Source: Pseudarthrobacter sp. L1SW (GTDB lineage: Bacteria > Actinomycetota > Actinomycetes > Actinomycetales > Micrococcaceae). Taken from it: a stretch of DNA of 64,000 nt. A program made the translations under genes and the position numbers. Shown piece by piece: positions 18,449 through 25,708 of this stretch. The notes under the pieces are model-generated. The model worked only from the letters and a program-made list of their open reading frames with translations, had not been told where the DNA came from and ran no database searches. Numbering within the stretch: the first letter of the stretch is position 1; each line of letters opens with the position of its first letter. The DNA is taken from positions 3,906,001 to 3,970,000 of the forward strand of contig NZ_CP078079.1 in the NCBI RefSeq assembly GCF_020809045.1, given 5' to 3'.

Positions 18449-18611
18449 GGCGTGGGGAGGGGGAAGACGCCCGCTAGGGGCCTCCGGAGGAGCATCGTCA
18501 CGCTGTGCCTGGACAAGGGAGAGAGAACTCCGCCTGCCCACCCTTCAGCCCGGAAGCGTAGAGTGGCCTAAGACGCCTGATTCTGGACGCCTTGCTGCTG
18601 AGGGAGAAATC

Positions 18612-19229
18612 GTGACGATTGATTGGGACGAGAAAAAGGCCCTGCTACAGGAACCGAACATCGCGAAGGTAACCCAGCTTTGCGATGAACTGATGGAAAA
18701 GAAGCCAGGGTCTGTCGTCCCCTATATCGACCCTGTGCATGACGAGGATGAGTGCCGGATCGTCAGCCTGCAGGTCAGCCCCGGGAAAGGCACCGAGTCC
18801 GGCTTCGTCTCGCACTACAACGACGATGAGGCCGCCCGCCGGGCCACCCAGATCTACGAACTGGCGGAACTCGATCCCCGCTATGTGATGCCCTGGAACG
18901 CCTACCCCTGGGTCCGCGACCCTGACATGCCCTCGGCTCTCAATGTGCAGGAGAAGACGGACGGACTCCGCCCCTTCCGGCAGTTCCTCAAGATCAACTC
19001 CCGGGTCTCGGCAATCATCGCCCACGGCACCGATGCCTCGACCTTCCTCACCCTCTTCGAGAAGACCTACCACCAATCCCTCAGGAACAGCGGCATCAAG
19101 GTGTACAAGGCCTCCGCCCTGGGTGGGCGCGCCTTCGCTGTCTCCGAGGCCAAGCAGGAAGAACTGCTGGCCAAGAGTGTGGAGATCTACAAGGACGCCA
19201 TGCAGCGGGCCGGCATCCAGCACCTTTAG
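18612..19229 (+). CDS. uracil-DNA-glycosylase-superfamily-like protein
   Basis: The 205-residue product from a GTG start (GAGGGAG upstream) resembles the uracil-DNA glycosylase fold. A first motif, 'IVSLQVSPGKGTESGFVSHYNDD', follows the pattern P-G...SGFVS..N.D. The second is 'VMPWNAYPW', and 'VSAIIAHGTDAS' sits where the family has a strand before the third motif. The usual C-terminal His-Pro-Ser loop is not evident; the corresponding segment reads 'KASALGGRAFAV'. Activity as a glycosylase is therefore doubtful. Assignment rests on motif resemblance only. The squalene-cyclase-like gene starts 12 bases later. Confidence 0.6.
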   Translation: MTIDWDEKKALLQEPNIAKVTQLCDELMEKKPGSVVPYIDPVHDEDECRIVSLQVSPGKGTESGFVSHYNDDEAARRATQIYELAELDPRYVMPWNAYPWVRDPDMPSALNVQEKTDGLRPFRQFLKINSRVSAIIAHGTDASTFLTLFEKTYHQSLRNSGIKVYKASALGGRAFAVSEAKQEELLAKSVEIYKDAMQRAGIQHL

Positions 19230-19241
19230 GCTCTTCCCGTC

Positions 19242-20174
19242 GTGGACGTTAGAGCGTGGCTGCTCGATTCCGATCCCGCACTCCGCTGGCAGGTCCTCCG
19301 CGACCTCACTGACGCTTCGCCCGAGGTTTTTCTCGCCGAGCGGGAGTTGGTGGCCACCCGGGGCTGGGGTGCCCGGCTGCTCGCGCTGCAGGGGGCGGAC
19401 GGGCAATGGGACGGCGGCACGTACTGGCCGGCACTCGACGACGACCCGGACGGCCAGCCCTGGACTGCAACCACCTACAGTCTGTTGCTCCTGCGCGACT
19501 TCGGCCTCAGGCCTGACAGCCGGGAAGCCTGCCGGGCGGTCACCTTGGTCCGGGAGAACAGCCGCTGGGAGGAAGGCAACCAGCCGTTTTTCGACGGCGA
19601 AGTCGAACCCTGCATCAACGGAATGGCTGTGGCGCTCGGGGCCTACTTCGGCGAAAACGTGGACCGGGTGGTGGAGCGGCTGGCCCGGGAGCAACTCGCT
19701 GACGGCGGTTGGAACTGCGAGGCCGAGCGGGGCTCGACGCGTTCCTCGTTCCACACCACCATCTGTGTCCTCGAAGGGCTCGTGGGGCATGAACGGGCAA
19801 CCGGCGGCACCCCGGAATCCCGTGAGGCCCGGCGCCGGGGAGAGGAATACCTGCTGGAACGGCGGTTGCTGCGGCGGAAATCCACCGGCGCCCTGATTAG
19901 TAACGATTGGCTCCAGTTCTCCTACCCCACCCGGTGGTTCTACGACGTTCTCCGCGGGCTGGACTACTTCCGGTCCGCCGGCGGCAGACCGGACAAGCGC
20001 CTGGCGGAAGCAGTGGACGTGGTCCGCTCCAAGCAGCAGCCGAACGGCACCTGGCTCCTGGAAAACACCCACCCCGGCAAGGTCCACTTCCCGCTGGAAG
20101 CAGGCGACGGACAGCCAAGCCGCTGGAACACCCTCCGCGCACTGCGGGTCCTCAGGTGGTACGACGGCCCTTAG
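19242..20174 (+). CDS. squalene/terpene-cyclase-like alpha-alpha toroid protein
   Basis: The 310-residue protein has repeated prenyltransferase/squalene-cyclase-type motifs such as 'LLALQGADGQWDGGTYW', 'LADGGWNCEAE' and 'QPNGTWLLEN', which are QW-like repeats of an alpha/alpha barrel. It is half the length of true squalene-hopene cyclases (about 630 residues) and lacks an obvious DXDD protonation motif, so catalysis is unproven. Such short homologues are common in actinobacteria and are annotated only by fold. It follows the preceding gene by 12 bases and is probably co-transcribed. Its stop codon lies in a 16-bp palindrome. Confidence 0.75.
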   Translation: MDVRAWLLDSDPALRWQVLRDLTDASPEVFLAERELVATRGWGARLLALQGADGQWDGGTYWPALDDDPDGQPWTATTYSLLLLRDFGLRPDSREACRAVTLVRENSRWEEGNQPFFDGEVEPCINGMAVALGAYFGENVDRVVERLAREQLADGGWNCEAERGSTRSSFHTTICVLEGLVGHERATGGTPESREARRRGEEYLLERRLLRRKSTGALISNDWLQFSYPTRWFYDVLRGLDYFRSAGGRPDKRLAEAVDVVRSKQQPNGTWLLENTHPGKVHFPLEAGDGQPSRWNTLRALRVLRWYDGP

Positions 20175-20186
20175 CGGCGCCGCTAA
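20171..20186. promoter_or_regulatory. perfect 16-bp palindrome between convergent genes
   Basis: TTAGCGGC followed directly by its complement GCCGCTAA spans the stop codon of the cyclase-like gene and the gap to hipA. With no loop and no T-tract it is a weak terminator candidate. It may be fortuitous. Confidence 0.4.
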
Positions 20187-20195
20187 CAGTGCGGG

Positions 20196-21446
20196 TCAGC
20201 CTTCCAGCAGGCGGCGCCGGTGCTTCAGCTCCTTGATCCAATCCCTGGTGACCGGGCCGGAAAACGGCGATCCGCCGTCGTCGGCATTCCTTGCCCCGCT
20301 TCCATCCAGGCCGCGGAAGGCGGTGCCCGCCTCCAGGTCCGCGATGAGAGGGGCGGCCGCCTTCAAGGCAATATCCGCTGCCTGGGCGGCGGCACGGTCG
20401 GTTAGTCCCAGCTCGGCAGCCCAACCCAGGAAATGGCGGCGGGAGATTCCGGTCCGTTTTCCGTCGAGGGTCAACGCCAGCGTTTTGTCTCCATAAACCA
20501 CTGTGGAGGGAATGTCGTACATGGGAGCTATGGTCCACTCGCCGTCGGCCTGCTGGACCATGGACACGTTCTTGGCGTGCAGGTCGCCGTTGCCTGTCAG
20601 CCAGGCATAGGCGGCCTGGATGGCGAGATTCCTCAGGGCGGGAAGCGGTGCGGAGCAATGTCCTGCAAGCGCGTGGCAGACCCTGCTGTAGCCGACGTTG
20701 TACTTGTCCGCCGGGTACAGCTTCAGCACCTGGGCGCCGTCTTCTACTGCCAGCCGCCGCGCCTCGTCCGGTCCGCCGCCGGGCACCGGAATGCGGTCGA
20801 AACGCTCCACCAGCAGCCCCGGCCGGCCCGCAACATCCCGGATCAGCCGAACACGGCTCAGCGGGATCCGAAGTTTGGCCGCATAGCGGAACATCACAAA
20901 CTCGTTCTCCACCACGTGCGGGAACTCTGGCGCGTTGAGCTTGAGGATGAACTGGCGTCCGGTCGCTGTTACAGGCACCGAAATCATTCCGGCGGACAGC
21001 TTGTCCTGCACGCCGGCCAAGGCCACCGGATCGATCATGTCGGGGTTCCCCAGCAGCTGGTCGAAGTCCACCGCCTGTTTCGGGTCCAGCGGCACCGCGT
21101 GGTCATCCGGGTCCAGGCGCTCCCCATGGCCCACGATCTGCACGTCTCCCACGGGATTCGCTCCGGCTGCGATGAGCAGGGAGAGGTCGTCGTCAGCGCT
21201 GGTCTTGATCGAGCGCCGCAGCGCATTAAGGCGGCGGCCCTCGGGCAAAAGGCCTGTGAAATAGGGCGGCGCCGCCCCCGCGGCAGAAAGGACCGGCTCG
21301 CTGCTGAGCGGCAAGGACGTGGCGACGGCGGCTCCCCCTGTTTTGAGGTAGGCGGGCAAGTAGCTGAACCGCGTGCCGCCGTCGTGCCTTTCGAGCCGTG
21401 CGGCCAGCACGCCCGCTTTGTAGATATCCGCGATGCGGTGCCTCAC
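20196..21446 (-). CDS. hipA: HipA-type Ser/Thr kinase toxin
   Basis: HipA is a PI3/4-kinase-fold protein kinase toxin; in E. coli it phosphorylates glutamyl-tRNA synthetase and causes growth arrest and persistence. The 416-residue product has an N-terminal subdomain (about 1-110). The GVQDKLS segment at residues 145-151 matches the autophosphorylated loop of E. coli HipA. The catalytic loop 'GNGDLHAKN' carries Asp288 and Asn293, and the metal-binding 'MYDI' has Asp311. All key residues are therefore present. The GTG start overlaps the hipB stop (GTGA), the usual coupling in hipBA operons. Confidence 0.9.
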   Translation of the reverse strand: MRHRIADIYKAGVLAARLERHDGGTRFSYLPAYLKTGGAAVATSLPLSSEPVLSAAGAAPPYFTGLLPEGRRLNALRRSIKTSADDDLSLLIAAGANPVGDVQIVGHGERLDPDDHAVPLDPKQAVDFDQLLGNPDMIDPVALAGVQDKLSAGMISVPVTATGRQFILKLNAPEFPHVVENEFVMFRYAAKLRIPLSRVRLIRDVAGRPGLLVERFDRIPVPGGGPDEARRLAVEDGAQVLKLYPADKYNVGYSRVCHALAGHCSAPLPALRNLAIQAAYAWLTGNGDLHAKNVSMVQQADGEWTIAPMYDIPSTVVYGDKTLALTLDGKRTGISRRHFLGWAAELGLTDRAAAQAADIALKAAAPLIADLEAGTAFRGLDGSGARNADDGGSPFSGPVTRDWIKELKHRRRLLEG

Positions 21447-21706
21447 TGTTCAGCGCCGTCCCCGACTGGCGGCACGGAGAGGGCGCGGGCGGCAGGGCTT
21501 GAACGCGTTGCGACCTGCAATTCGAGGCCCAGCGTCTCAAGTACCGCCACCAGGGAGTCAAGCTGAACGCTCGGTTTCCCCTGCTCCACGAAACGCACGA
21601 AACGCTCGGAGACGCCTGCCATATCGGCGAGGTCGTGCTGTGTCAGTCGGAGGACTGCGCGGCGCGCGCGGACCTGGGCCGCGAGGCCTTCAATAAAAGT
21701 ATTCGT
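21443..21706 (-). CDS. hipB: HipB-like XRE antitoxin, no canonical start codon
   Basis: HipB is the helix-turn-helix antitoxin and autorepressor that neutralises HipA. The reading frame encodes about 87 residues with a textbook HTH: 'LRLTQHDLADMAGVSERFVRFVE', recognisable by LTQ.DLA..AGVS.RFVR. Then comes 'GKPSVQLDSLVAVLETLGLEL'. No ATG, GTG or TTG exists in this frame between the upstream stop and the HTH. A strong GGAGG at 21712-21716 is followed, five bases later, by ACG at 21706, one base away from ATG. I set the start there, which would give (M)NTFIEGLAAQVR. Either this is a non-canonical start, a mutation, or a sequence error. The gene overlaps hipA by four bases. Confidence 0.75.
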   Translation of the reverse strand, partial: TNTFIEGLAAQVRARRAVLRLTQHDLADMAGVSERFVRFVEQGKPSVQLDSLVAVLETLGLELQVATRSSPAARALSVPPVGDGAEQ

Positions 21707-21719
21707 CTCAACCTCCGTA

Positions 21720-21733
21720 GGAACGAACGTACC
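21720..21733. promoter_or_regulatory. candidate HipB operator, promoter-proximal copy
   Basis: GGAACGAACGTACC lies just upstream of the hipB Shine-Dalgarno. It matches the copy at 21791-21804 at 13 of 14 positions. It sits downstream of a TATAGT that could be the hipBA -10, so bound HipB would block transcription. Confidence 0.65.
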
Positions 21734-21750
21734 GGTTAGGGCCTCCTCTG

Positions 21751-21756
21751 ACTATA
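21751..21756 (-). promoter_or_regulatory. candidate -10 element of hipBA
   Basis: On the minus strand this reads TATAGT, about 45 bases before the hipB coding frame and between the two repeated operator sites. The position 17 bases further upstream (ATGCGG) is a poor -35, so the promoter may be weak or need no good -35. Confidence 0.4.
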
Positions 21757-21790
21757 GAAGCCCTACGCCCTCGCCGCATAGCACCCTTTC

Positions 21791-21804
21791 GGTACGAACG
21801 TACC
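21791..21804. promoter_or_regulatory. candidate HipB operator, promoter-distal copy
   Basis: GGTACGAACGTACC is an inverted repeat with arms GGTAC and GTACC around GAAC. Its start is 71 bp from the start of the near-identical site at 21720. Paired sites flanking a promoter are typical of cooperative autorepression in toxin-antitoxin operons. Confidence 0.65.
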
Positions 21805-21810
21805 TAAAGA

Positions 21811-21827
21811 CGTCCAAGACTTGGACG
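21811..21827. promoter_or_regulatory. perfect 17-bp palindrome upstream of hipBA
   Basis: CGTCCAAG-A-CTTGGACG is a perfect inverted repeat with a one-base centre, seven bases beyond the distal hipBA operator. There is no coding sequence from 21707 to 21963. It may be an operator for another regulator or a remnant of a terminator stem. Confidence 0.45.
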
Positions 21828-21963
21828 GGGCTGCGACTGGGGGCTCGGTCTGTAGGTCCGGTCCTGGATGTCATGGGCCTGGGCCCAGCAGAGGAAGCGC
21901 TCAGGGAATCCGTTGCCGCAACCACGCTGACAGCGCGTGCGCATGGAATGAAGCGCAATACTG

Positions 21964-22377
21964 CTAGAAGAGCGGGGCCGTATTCTTCTCCACGAGGGCG
22001 GGATTGCCCACCGACTCCCGCTTCTTCTTGAGGAACCCGGCGCGCTGGTACCGCTGGGCCATGATGAACCCGGCGGGCGCGCCCTGCTCGTAGGACTCAA
22101 CGAAGACGGCCTCCTGGCGCCCCTCCGACGTTGTCATGTAGCCGTCCCAGGCAAGGGCGACGCGATCTGAGAGTGGTTCCTGCATAAGCGACTGCCGGGC
22201 GGCCACAACGCCTGCCTCAAGCTGACCTTCCACGAGGTACCTCTGCAGGTTCCGCTGCCCGCCACGCTCCCGGATTACAAACGGCACCAGATCCGTTCCG
22301 GACGAGACCACTGAATCAATTGCGTGATCCAAAGCCATGAAAGCAAGATTGACGAGTTCCTCCGAGTATTCATCCAT
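21964..22377 (-). CDS. conserved hypothetical protein
   Basis: The product has 137 residues, is soluble by composition and has no signal peptide. The N-terminal third is helical (MDEYSEELVNLAFMALDHAI). The central part 'SDRVALAWDGYMTTSEGRQEAVFVESYEQG' follows an alternating beta-strand pattern, and the C-terminus is basic (RYQRAGFLKKKRES). It stands alone between hipBA and the GntR operon. I do not recognise a family or function. Confidence 0.65.
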   Translation of the reverse strand: MDEYSEELVNLAFMALDHAIDSVVSSGTDLVPFVIRERGGQRNLQRYLVEGQLEAGVVAARQSLMQEPLSDRVALAWDGYMTTSEGRQEAVFVESYEQGAPAGFIMAQRYQRAGFLKKKRESVGNPALVEKNTAPLF

Positions 22378-22458
22378 GGCAGCAGGCTACGGGGCGGAAC
22401 CCTGACGCGGGAGGCTCTTGGGTAAAAATTGAGAGTCTCCCTGCGAATCCGTCACGCA

Positions 22459-22489
22459 TTGACACCCGCTGTGACCCCTGCCATATTTA
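22459..22489 (+). promoter_or_regulatory. candidate promoter of the GntR-asparaginase operon (leaderless)
   Basis: A consensus TTGACA at 22459-22464 is followed, after 17 bases, by CATATT (22482-22487), or after 19 bases by TATTTA. Either would place transcription initiation at or within a base or two of the GTG at 22494. No Shine-Dalgarno precedes that GTG. This fits a leaderless mRNA, which is common in actinobacteria. Confidence 0.6.
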
Positions 22490-22493
22490 AAGC

Positions 22494-23195
22494 GTGAACC
22501 TGTCAGACAGCCGGACAGCAGGACAGCCTGCACCCCTCGCGCGGCTCAGCGCTGCCGAAGCGGTGTTCAACGCCATCCGGCGGGACATCGAGTCCGGACT
22601 GGTTCCCGTGGGCAGCAAGCTCAGCTCCGAGGCCACGCTTTCGCAGCAGTACGGAGTCAGCCGCTCGGTGATCCGGGAAGCCCTCCGCTCCTGCACCGCC
22701 CTGGGCCTGACTGTCACCAAAACGGGGAAGGGGACGTTCGTCGTCGCCGACAAGGTGGCGAACGACCTCACGCTGGGCCAGTACTCGGCCCGTGACCTCA
22801 CAGAAGCCAGGCCGCACATCGAAATCCCCGCTGCCGGGTTGGCCGCCGAACGGCGGACCGAGGAGGAACTGGAAACCCTTCGGCACCTGGTGGCCGCAAT
22901 GGCCACCGAGACTGATCCGGAATCCTGGGTCTCCCTGGACTCCAGCTTCCACGCTGCCATCGCCGGCGCCAGCGGCAACAAGGTGTTCGCCAGCGTGGTG
23001 GCGGACATCCGCGGCGCCCTGGCCCACCAGTCCGAAACCTTGAACATGGTGGCGGACAGGCAGCACGCCTCAGATGTGGAACACCAACAAATCCTCTCCG
23101 CCATCGAGGCCGGCTCCCCGGAAGCGGCGCGGAAAGCCATGGCCCACCACCTCCACGCCGTGGGCCAGGCCCTCGACTCCATCCTCAACAACTAG
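22494..23195 (+). CDS. GntR/FadR-family transcriptional regulator
   Basis: The 233-residue protein has an N-terminal winged HTH (about residues 18-85: 'GSKLSSEATLSQQYGVSRSVIREALRSCTALGLT', recognised by its SRSVIREAL core). A helical FadR C-terminal ligand domain follows (FCD type), with metal-site-like His residues in 'SSFHAAIAGASGN' and 'VEHQQILSAIEAG'. FadR/FCD regulators usually sense small carboxylates or amino acids. As the first gene before asparaginase, aspartase and a permease, it probably controls this operon in response to aspartate or a related compound, an inference. It appears to be translated from a leaderless GTG. Confidence 0.88.
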   Translation: MNLSDSRTAGQPAPLARLSAAEAVFNAIRRDIESGLVPVGSKLSSEATLSQQYGVSRSVIREALRSCTALGLTVTKTGKGTFVVADKVANDLTLGQYSARDLTEARPHIEIPAAGLAAERRTEEELETLRHLVAAMATETDPESWVSLDSSFHAAIAGASGNKVFASVVADIRGALAHQSETLNMVADRQHASDVEHQQILSAIEAGSPEAARKAMAHHLHAVGQALDSILNN

Positions 23196-23225
23196 CCACC
23201 GCCAAGTACCCCACCCAAGGAATCC

Positions 23226-24263
23226 ATGCCCTCCCCTGTGCTTTCTGCTGCCCACAGCGTTGCTGCGTTGCTTCCGCAGCACGCTCCCCTGGTCACCGCC
23301 ACCCGCGACGGGCTGGTGGAAAGCATCCATTACGGATCGGCCATCGCCCTCGAGTCGGACGGCACCACAGCGGCGGCTGCAGGCGAACCCTTGGCGCCGT
23401 TCTACCCCCGGTCCTCCCTCAAACCGCTGCAGGCCGTAGCCATGGTCCGCGCCGGCCTGGACCTCCCGGCCGAACTCCTGGCCCTGGCCGCCGCGAGCCA
23501 CTCGGGTGGCGCAAAGCACCGCCAGGGAGCCCTGCGGATCCTCGAACAGCACGGCCTCAGCGTCAGCGATTTTGCGAACAGCCGGGACCTCCCCTACGGC
23601 CCGGCGGAACGCGAGGAATGGCTCCGCAACGGGGGCCGCGCCACGCAGCTCACCCAGAACTGCTCGGGCAAGCATGCAGCCATGGCGGCAACGTGCATCA
23701 TCAACGGCTGGCCGGTCAAGGGCTACCTTGACCCCTCGCACCCGCTGCAGCAACTGGTTGCCGGGACCGTCATCGAGCTGACGGGCGAGGAACCGCTCGC
23801 CCTCAGCACCGATGGTTGCGGCACGCCATTATTTGCCATGACGCTGCGCGGCATGGCCCGCGCCTTCGGCCTCATTGCCCGCGCCGCCGCGGACGACGAC
23901 GGGACTGCGGCAGCCGCCGTCGGCCTCGCCATGCAGCGCCACCCGGAGATGGTGGCCGGGGAAGGCCGCGACGTCACCGAGCTGATGCGCCTGCTTCCGG
24001 GCGCGGTGGCGAAGGACGGCTTTGAAGGCGTCCAACTGGTGGGCCTGGCGGATGGCCGCTCGGTGGCCGTGAAGATTTCCGACGGCGGCGACCGCGCCCG
24101 GATGCCGGCCATCGTCAGGCTGCTTGAGGCGCTGGGCGTAGATGCTTCACCGCTCCTTCCCCTTGCCACGGCACCGGTTCTCGGTGGCGGGCACCCGGTG
24201 GGCCTGCTGCAGGCAACCGACTTCCTGAACCAACTGTCCACACCCGTCAACGAAGCCCCGTAA
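23226..24263 (+). CDS. L-asparaginase (Rhizobium/actinobacterial type II family)
   Basis: This asparaginase belongs to the serine-dependent PF06089 family, unrelated to E. coli AnsA/AnsB. It hydrolyses L-asparagine to aspartate and ammonia. The 345-residue product carries the family motifs 'SHSGGAKH', 'NCSGKHAAMA' near residue 145 and 'STDGCGTPLFAM' near residue 195. No signal peptide is present, so it should be cytoplasmic. An AAGGA precedes the ATG. It lies 30 bases after the GntR gene and seven before aspartase, so asparagine taken up by the permease would be converted to aspartate and then fumarate by consecutive gene products. Confidence 0.88.
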   Translation: MPSPVLSAAHSVAALLPQHAPLVTATRDGLVESIHYGSAIALESDGTTAAAAGEPLAPFYPRSSLKPLQAVAMVRAGLDLPAELLALAAASHSGGAKHRQGALRILEQHGLSVSDFANSRDLPYGPAEREEWLRNGGRATQLTQNCSGKHAAMAATCIINGWPVKGYLDPSHPLQQLVAGTVIELTGEEPLALSTDGCGTPLFAMTLRGMARAFGLIARAAADDDGTAAAAVGLAMQRHPEMVAGEGRDVTELMRLLPGAVAKDGFEGVQLVGLADGRSVAVKISDGGDRARMPAIVRLLEALGVDASPLLPLATAPVLGGGHPVGLLQATDFLNQLSTPVNEAP

Positions 24264-24269
24264 GGACAC

Positions 24270-25691
24270 ATGACCTCCATCGATACCACCGCCCCAGCAC
24301 TGACCCGCTCCGAACACGACCTGCTCGGCGACCGCGACATACCCGCGGACGCCTACTGGGGCGTCCACACCCTCCGCGCCGTGGAGAACTTTCCCATCAC
24401 GGGCCAGAAGCTGTCCTCCAACATGCACCTGGTTCGCGGCCTGGCCGCAGTCAAGCTCGCAGCCGCCCGCACGAACCGGGAACTTGGCCTGCTGGATGCA
24501 GAACGCGCCGATGCCATCGAGCTGGCCTGCCGCGACATCCTGGACGGCCGGTTTGCCGACCAGTTCGTGGTGGACGTCATCCAGGGCGGTGCCGGGACGT
24601 CGTCGAACATGAACGCCAACGAGGTGATCGCCAACCGCGCCCTCGAAATCCTCGGCCACCCCAAGGGCGACTACGCCCGCCTGCACCCCAACGACCACGT
24701 CAACCTCAGCCAGTCCACGAACGACGTGTACCCCACGGCGGTGAAGCTGGGCACCATTTTCGCGGCCCGGGAACTGCTGGCTGCCCTGGCCGAGCTGGAG
24801 GAAGCCTGCGCCGCGAAGGCCCTTGAATTCCGCACGATAGTGAAGATGGGCCGCACCCAGTTGCAGGACGCGGTTCCGATGACCCTGGGCCAGGAATTCG
24901 GCAGCTACGCCATCACCATCGGCGAGGACCGGCTGCGCCTGGCCGAGGCTGAACTGCTGATCCACGAGATCAACCTTGGGGCCACCGCCATCGGCACCGG
25001 CCTGAATGCCCCGGCAGGCTACGCGGAAGCCGCCTGCCGGCACCTCGCGGAAGTGACCGGGCTCCCCCTGGTGACGGCCCCTGACCTCATCGAAGCCACC
25101 CAGGACGTGGGCGCCTTCGTCCACCTGTCCGGTGTGCTGAAGCGCGTGGCCGTGAAACTGTCCAAGACCTGCAACGACCTCCGCCTGCTCTCCTCCGGCC
25201 CGCGCGCCGGCTTCGGCGAAATCAACCTGCCGGCCGTCCAGTCCGGCTCCTCCATCATGCCCGGCAAGATCAACCCGGTAATCCCGGAAGTGGTCAGCCA
25301 GGTGGCCTACGAAGTCATCGGCAACGACGTCACCATCACTATGGCGGCCGAAGCCGGACAGCTCCAGCTCAACGCCTTCGAGCCCATCATCGTCCACAGC
25401 CTCCACAAGAGCATCTCCCACCTGGAAGCCGCGTGCCGCACCCTTACGGCCCGCTGCATCCGGGGCATCACCGCCAACACCGAACACCTCCGCCGCACGG
25501 TGGAACAGTCCATCGGCCTGGTCACAGCCCTCAATCCCCACCTGGGCTACGCCACCGCCACCGCCATCGCCAAGGAAGCACTCGCAACCGGCAAGGGTGT
25601 GGCCGAACTGGTCCTGGAACACGGCCTTCTCACAGATGCGCAGCTCCAGGAACTCCTCAGCCCCGAACGCCTCGCCAACCTCAGCAAGTAG
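24270..25691 (+). CDS. aspA: aspartate ammonia-lyase (aspartase)
   Basis: Aspartase reversibly deaminates L-aspartate to fumarate. The 473-residue product is full length for the fumarase/aspartase superfamily. It shows the substrate-binding 'SQSTNDVYPTAVKL' and 'MGRTQLQDAVPMTLGQEF', and the catalytic SS-loop signature 'GSSIMPGKINPVIPE' near residues 325-339. 'GAGTSSNMNANEVI' (near 108) is the usual aspartase/fumarase segment. Fumarase C is the main alternative, but the operon with asparaginase and an amino-acid permease favours aspartase. It follows asparaginase by six bases with an AAGGA. Confidence 0.92.
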   Translation: MTSIDTTAPALTRSEHDLLGDRDIPADAYWGVHTLRAVENFPITGQKLSSNMHLVRGLAAVKLAAARTNRELGLLDAERADAIELACRDILDGRFADQFVVDVIQGGAGTSSNMNANEVIANRALEILGHPKGDYARLHPNDHVNLSQSTNDVYPTAVKLGTIFAARELLAALAELEEACAAKALEFRTIVKMGRTQLQDAVPMTLGQEFGSYAITIGEDRLRLAEAELLIHEINLGATAIGTGLNAPAGYAEAACRHLAEVTGLPLVTAPDLIEATQDVGAFVHLSGVLKRVAVKLSKTCNDLRLLSSGPRAGFGEINLPAVQSGSSIMPGKINPVIPEVVSQVAYEVIGNDVTITMAAEAGQLQLNAFEPIIVHSLHKSISHLEAACRTLTARCIRGITANTEHLRRTVEQSIGLVTALNPHLGYATATAIAKEALATGKGVAELVLEHGLLTDAQLQELLSPERLANLSK

Positions 25692-25708
25692 CCCAAAGGA
25701 CAAACCCC

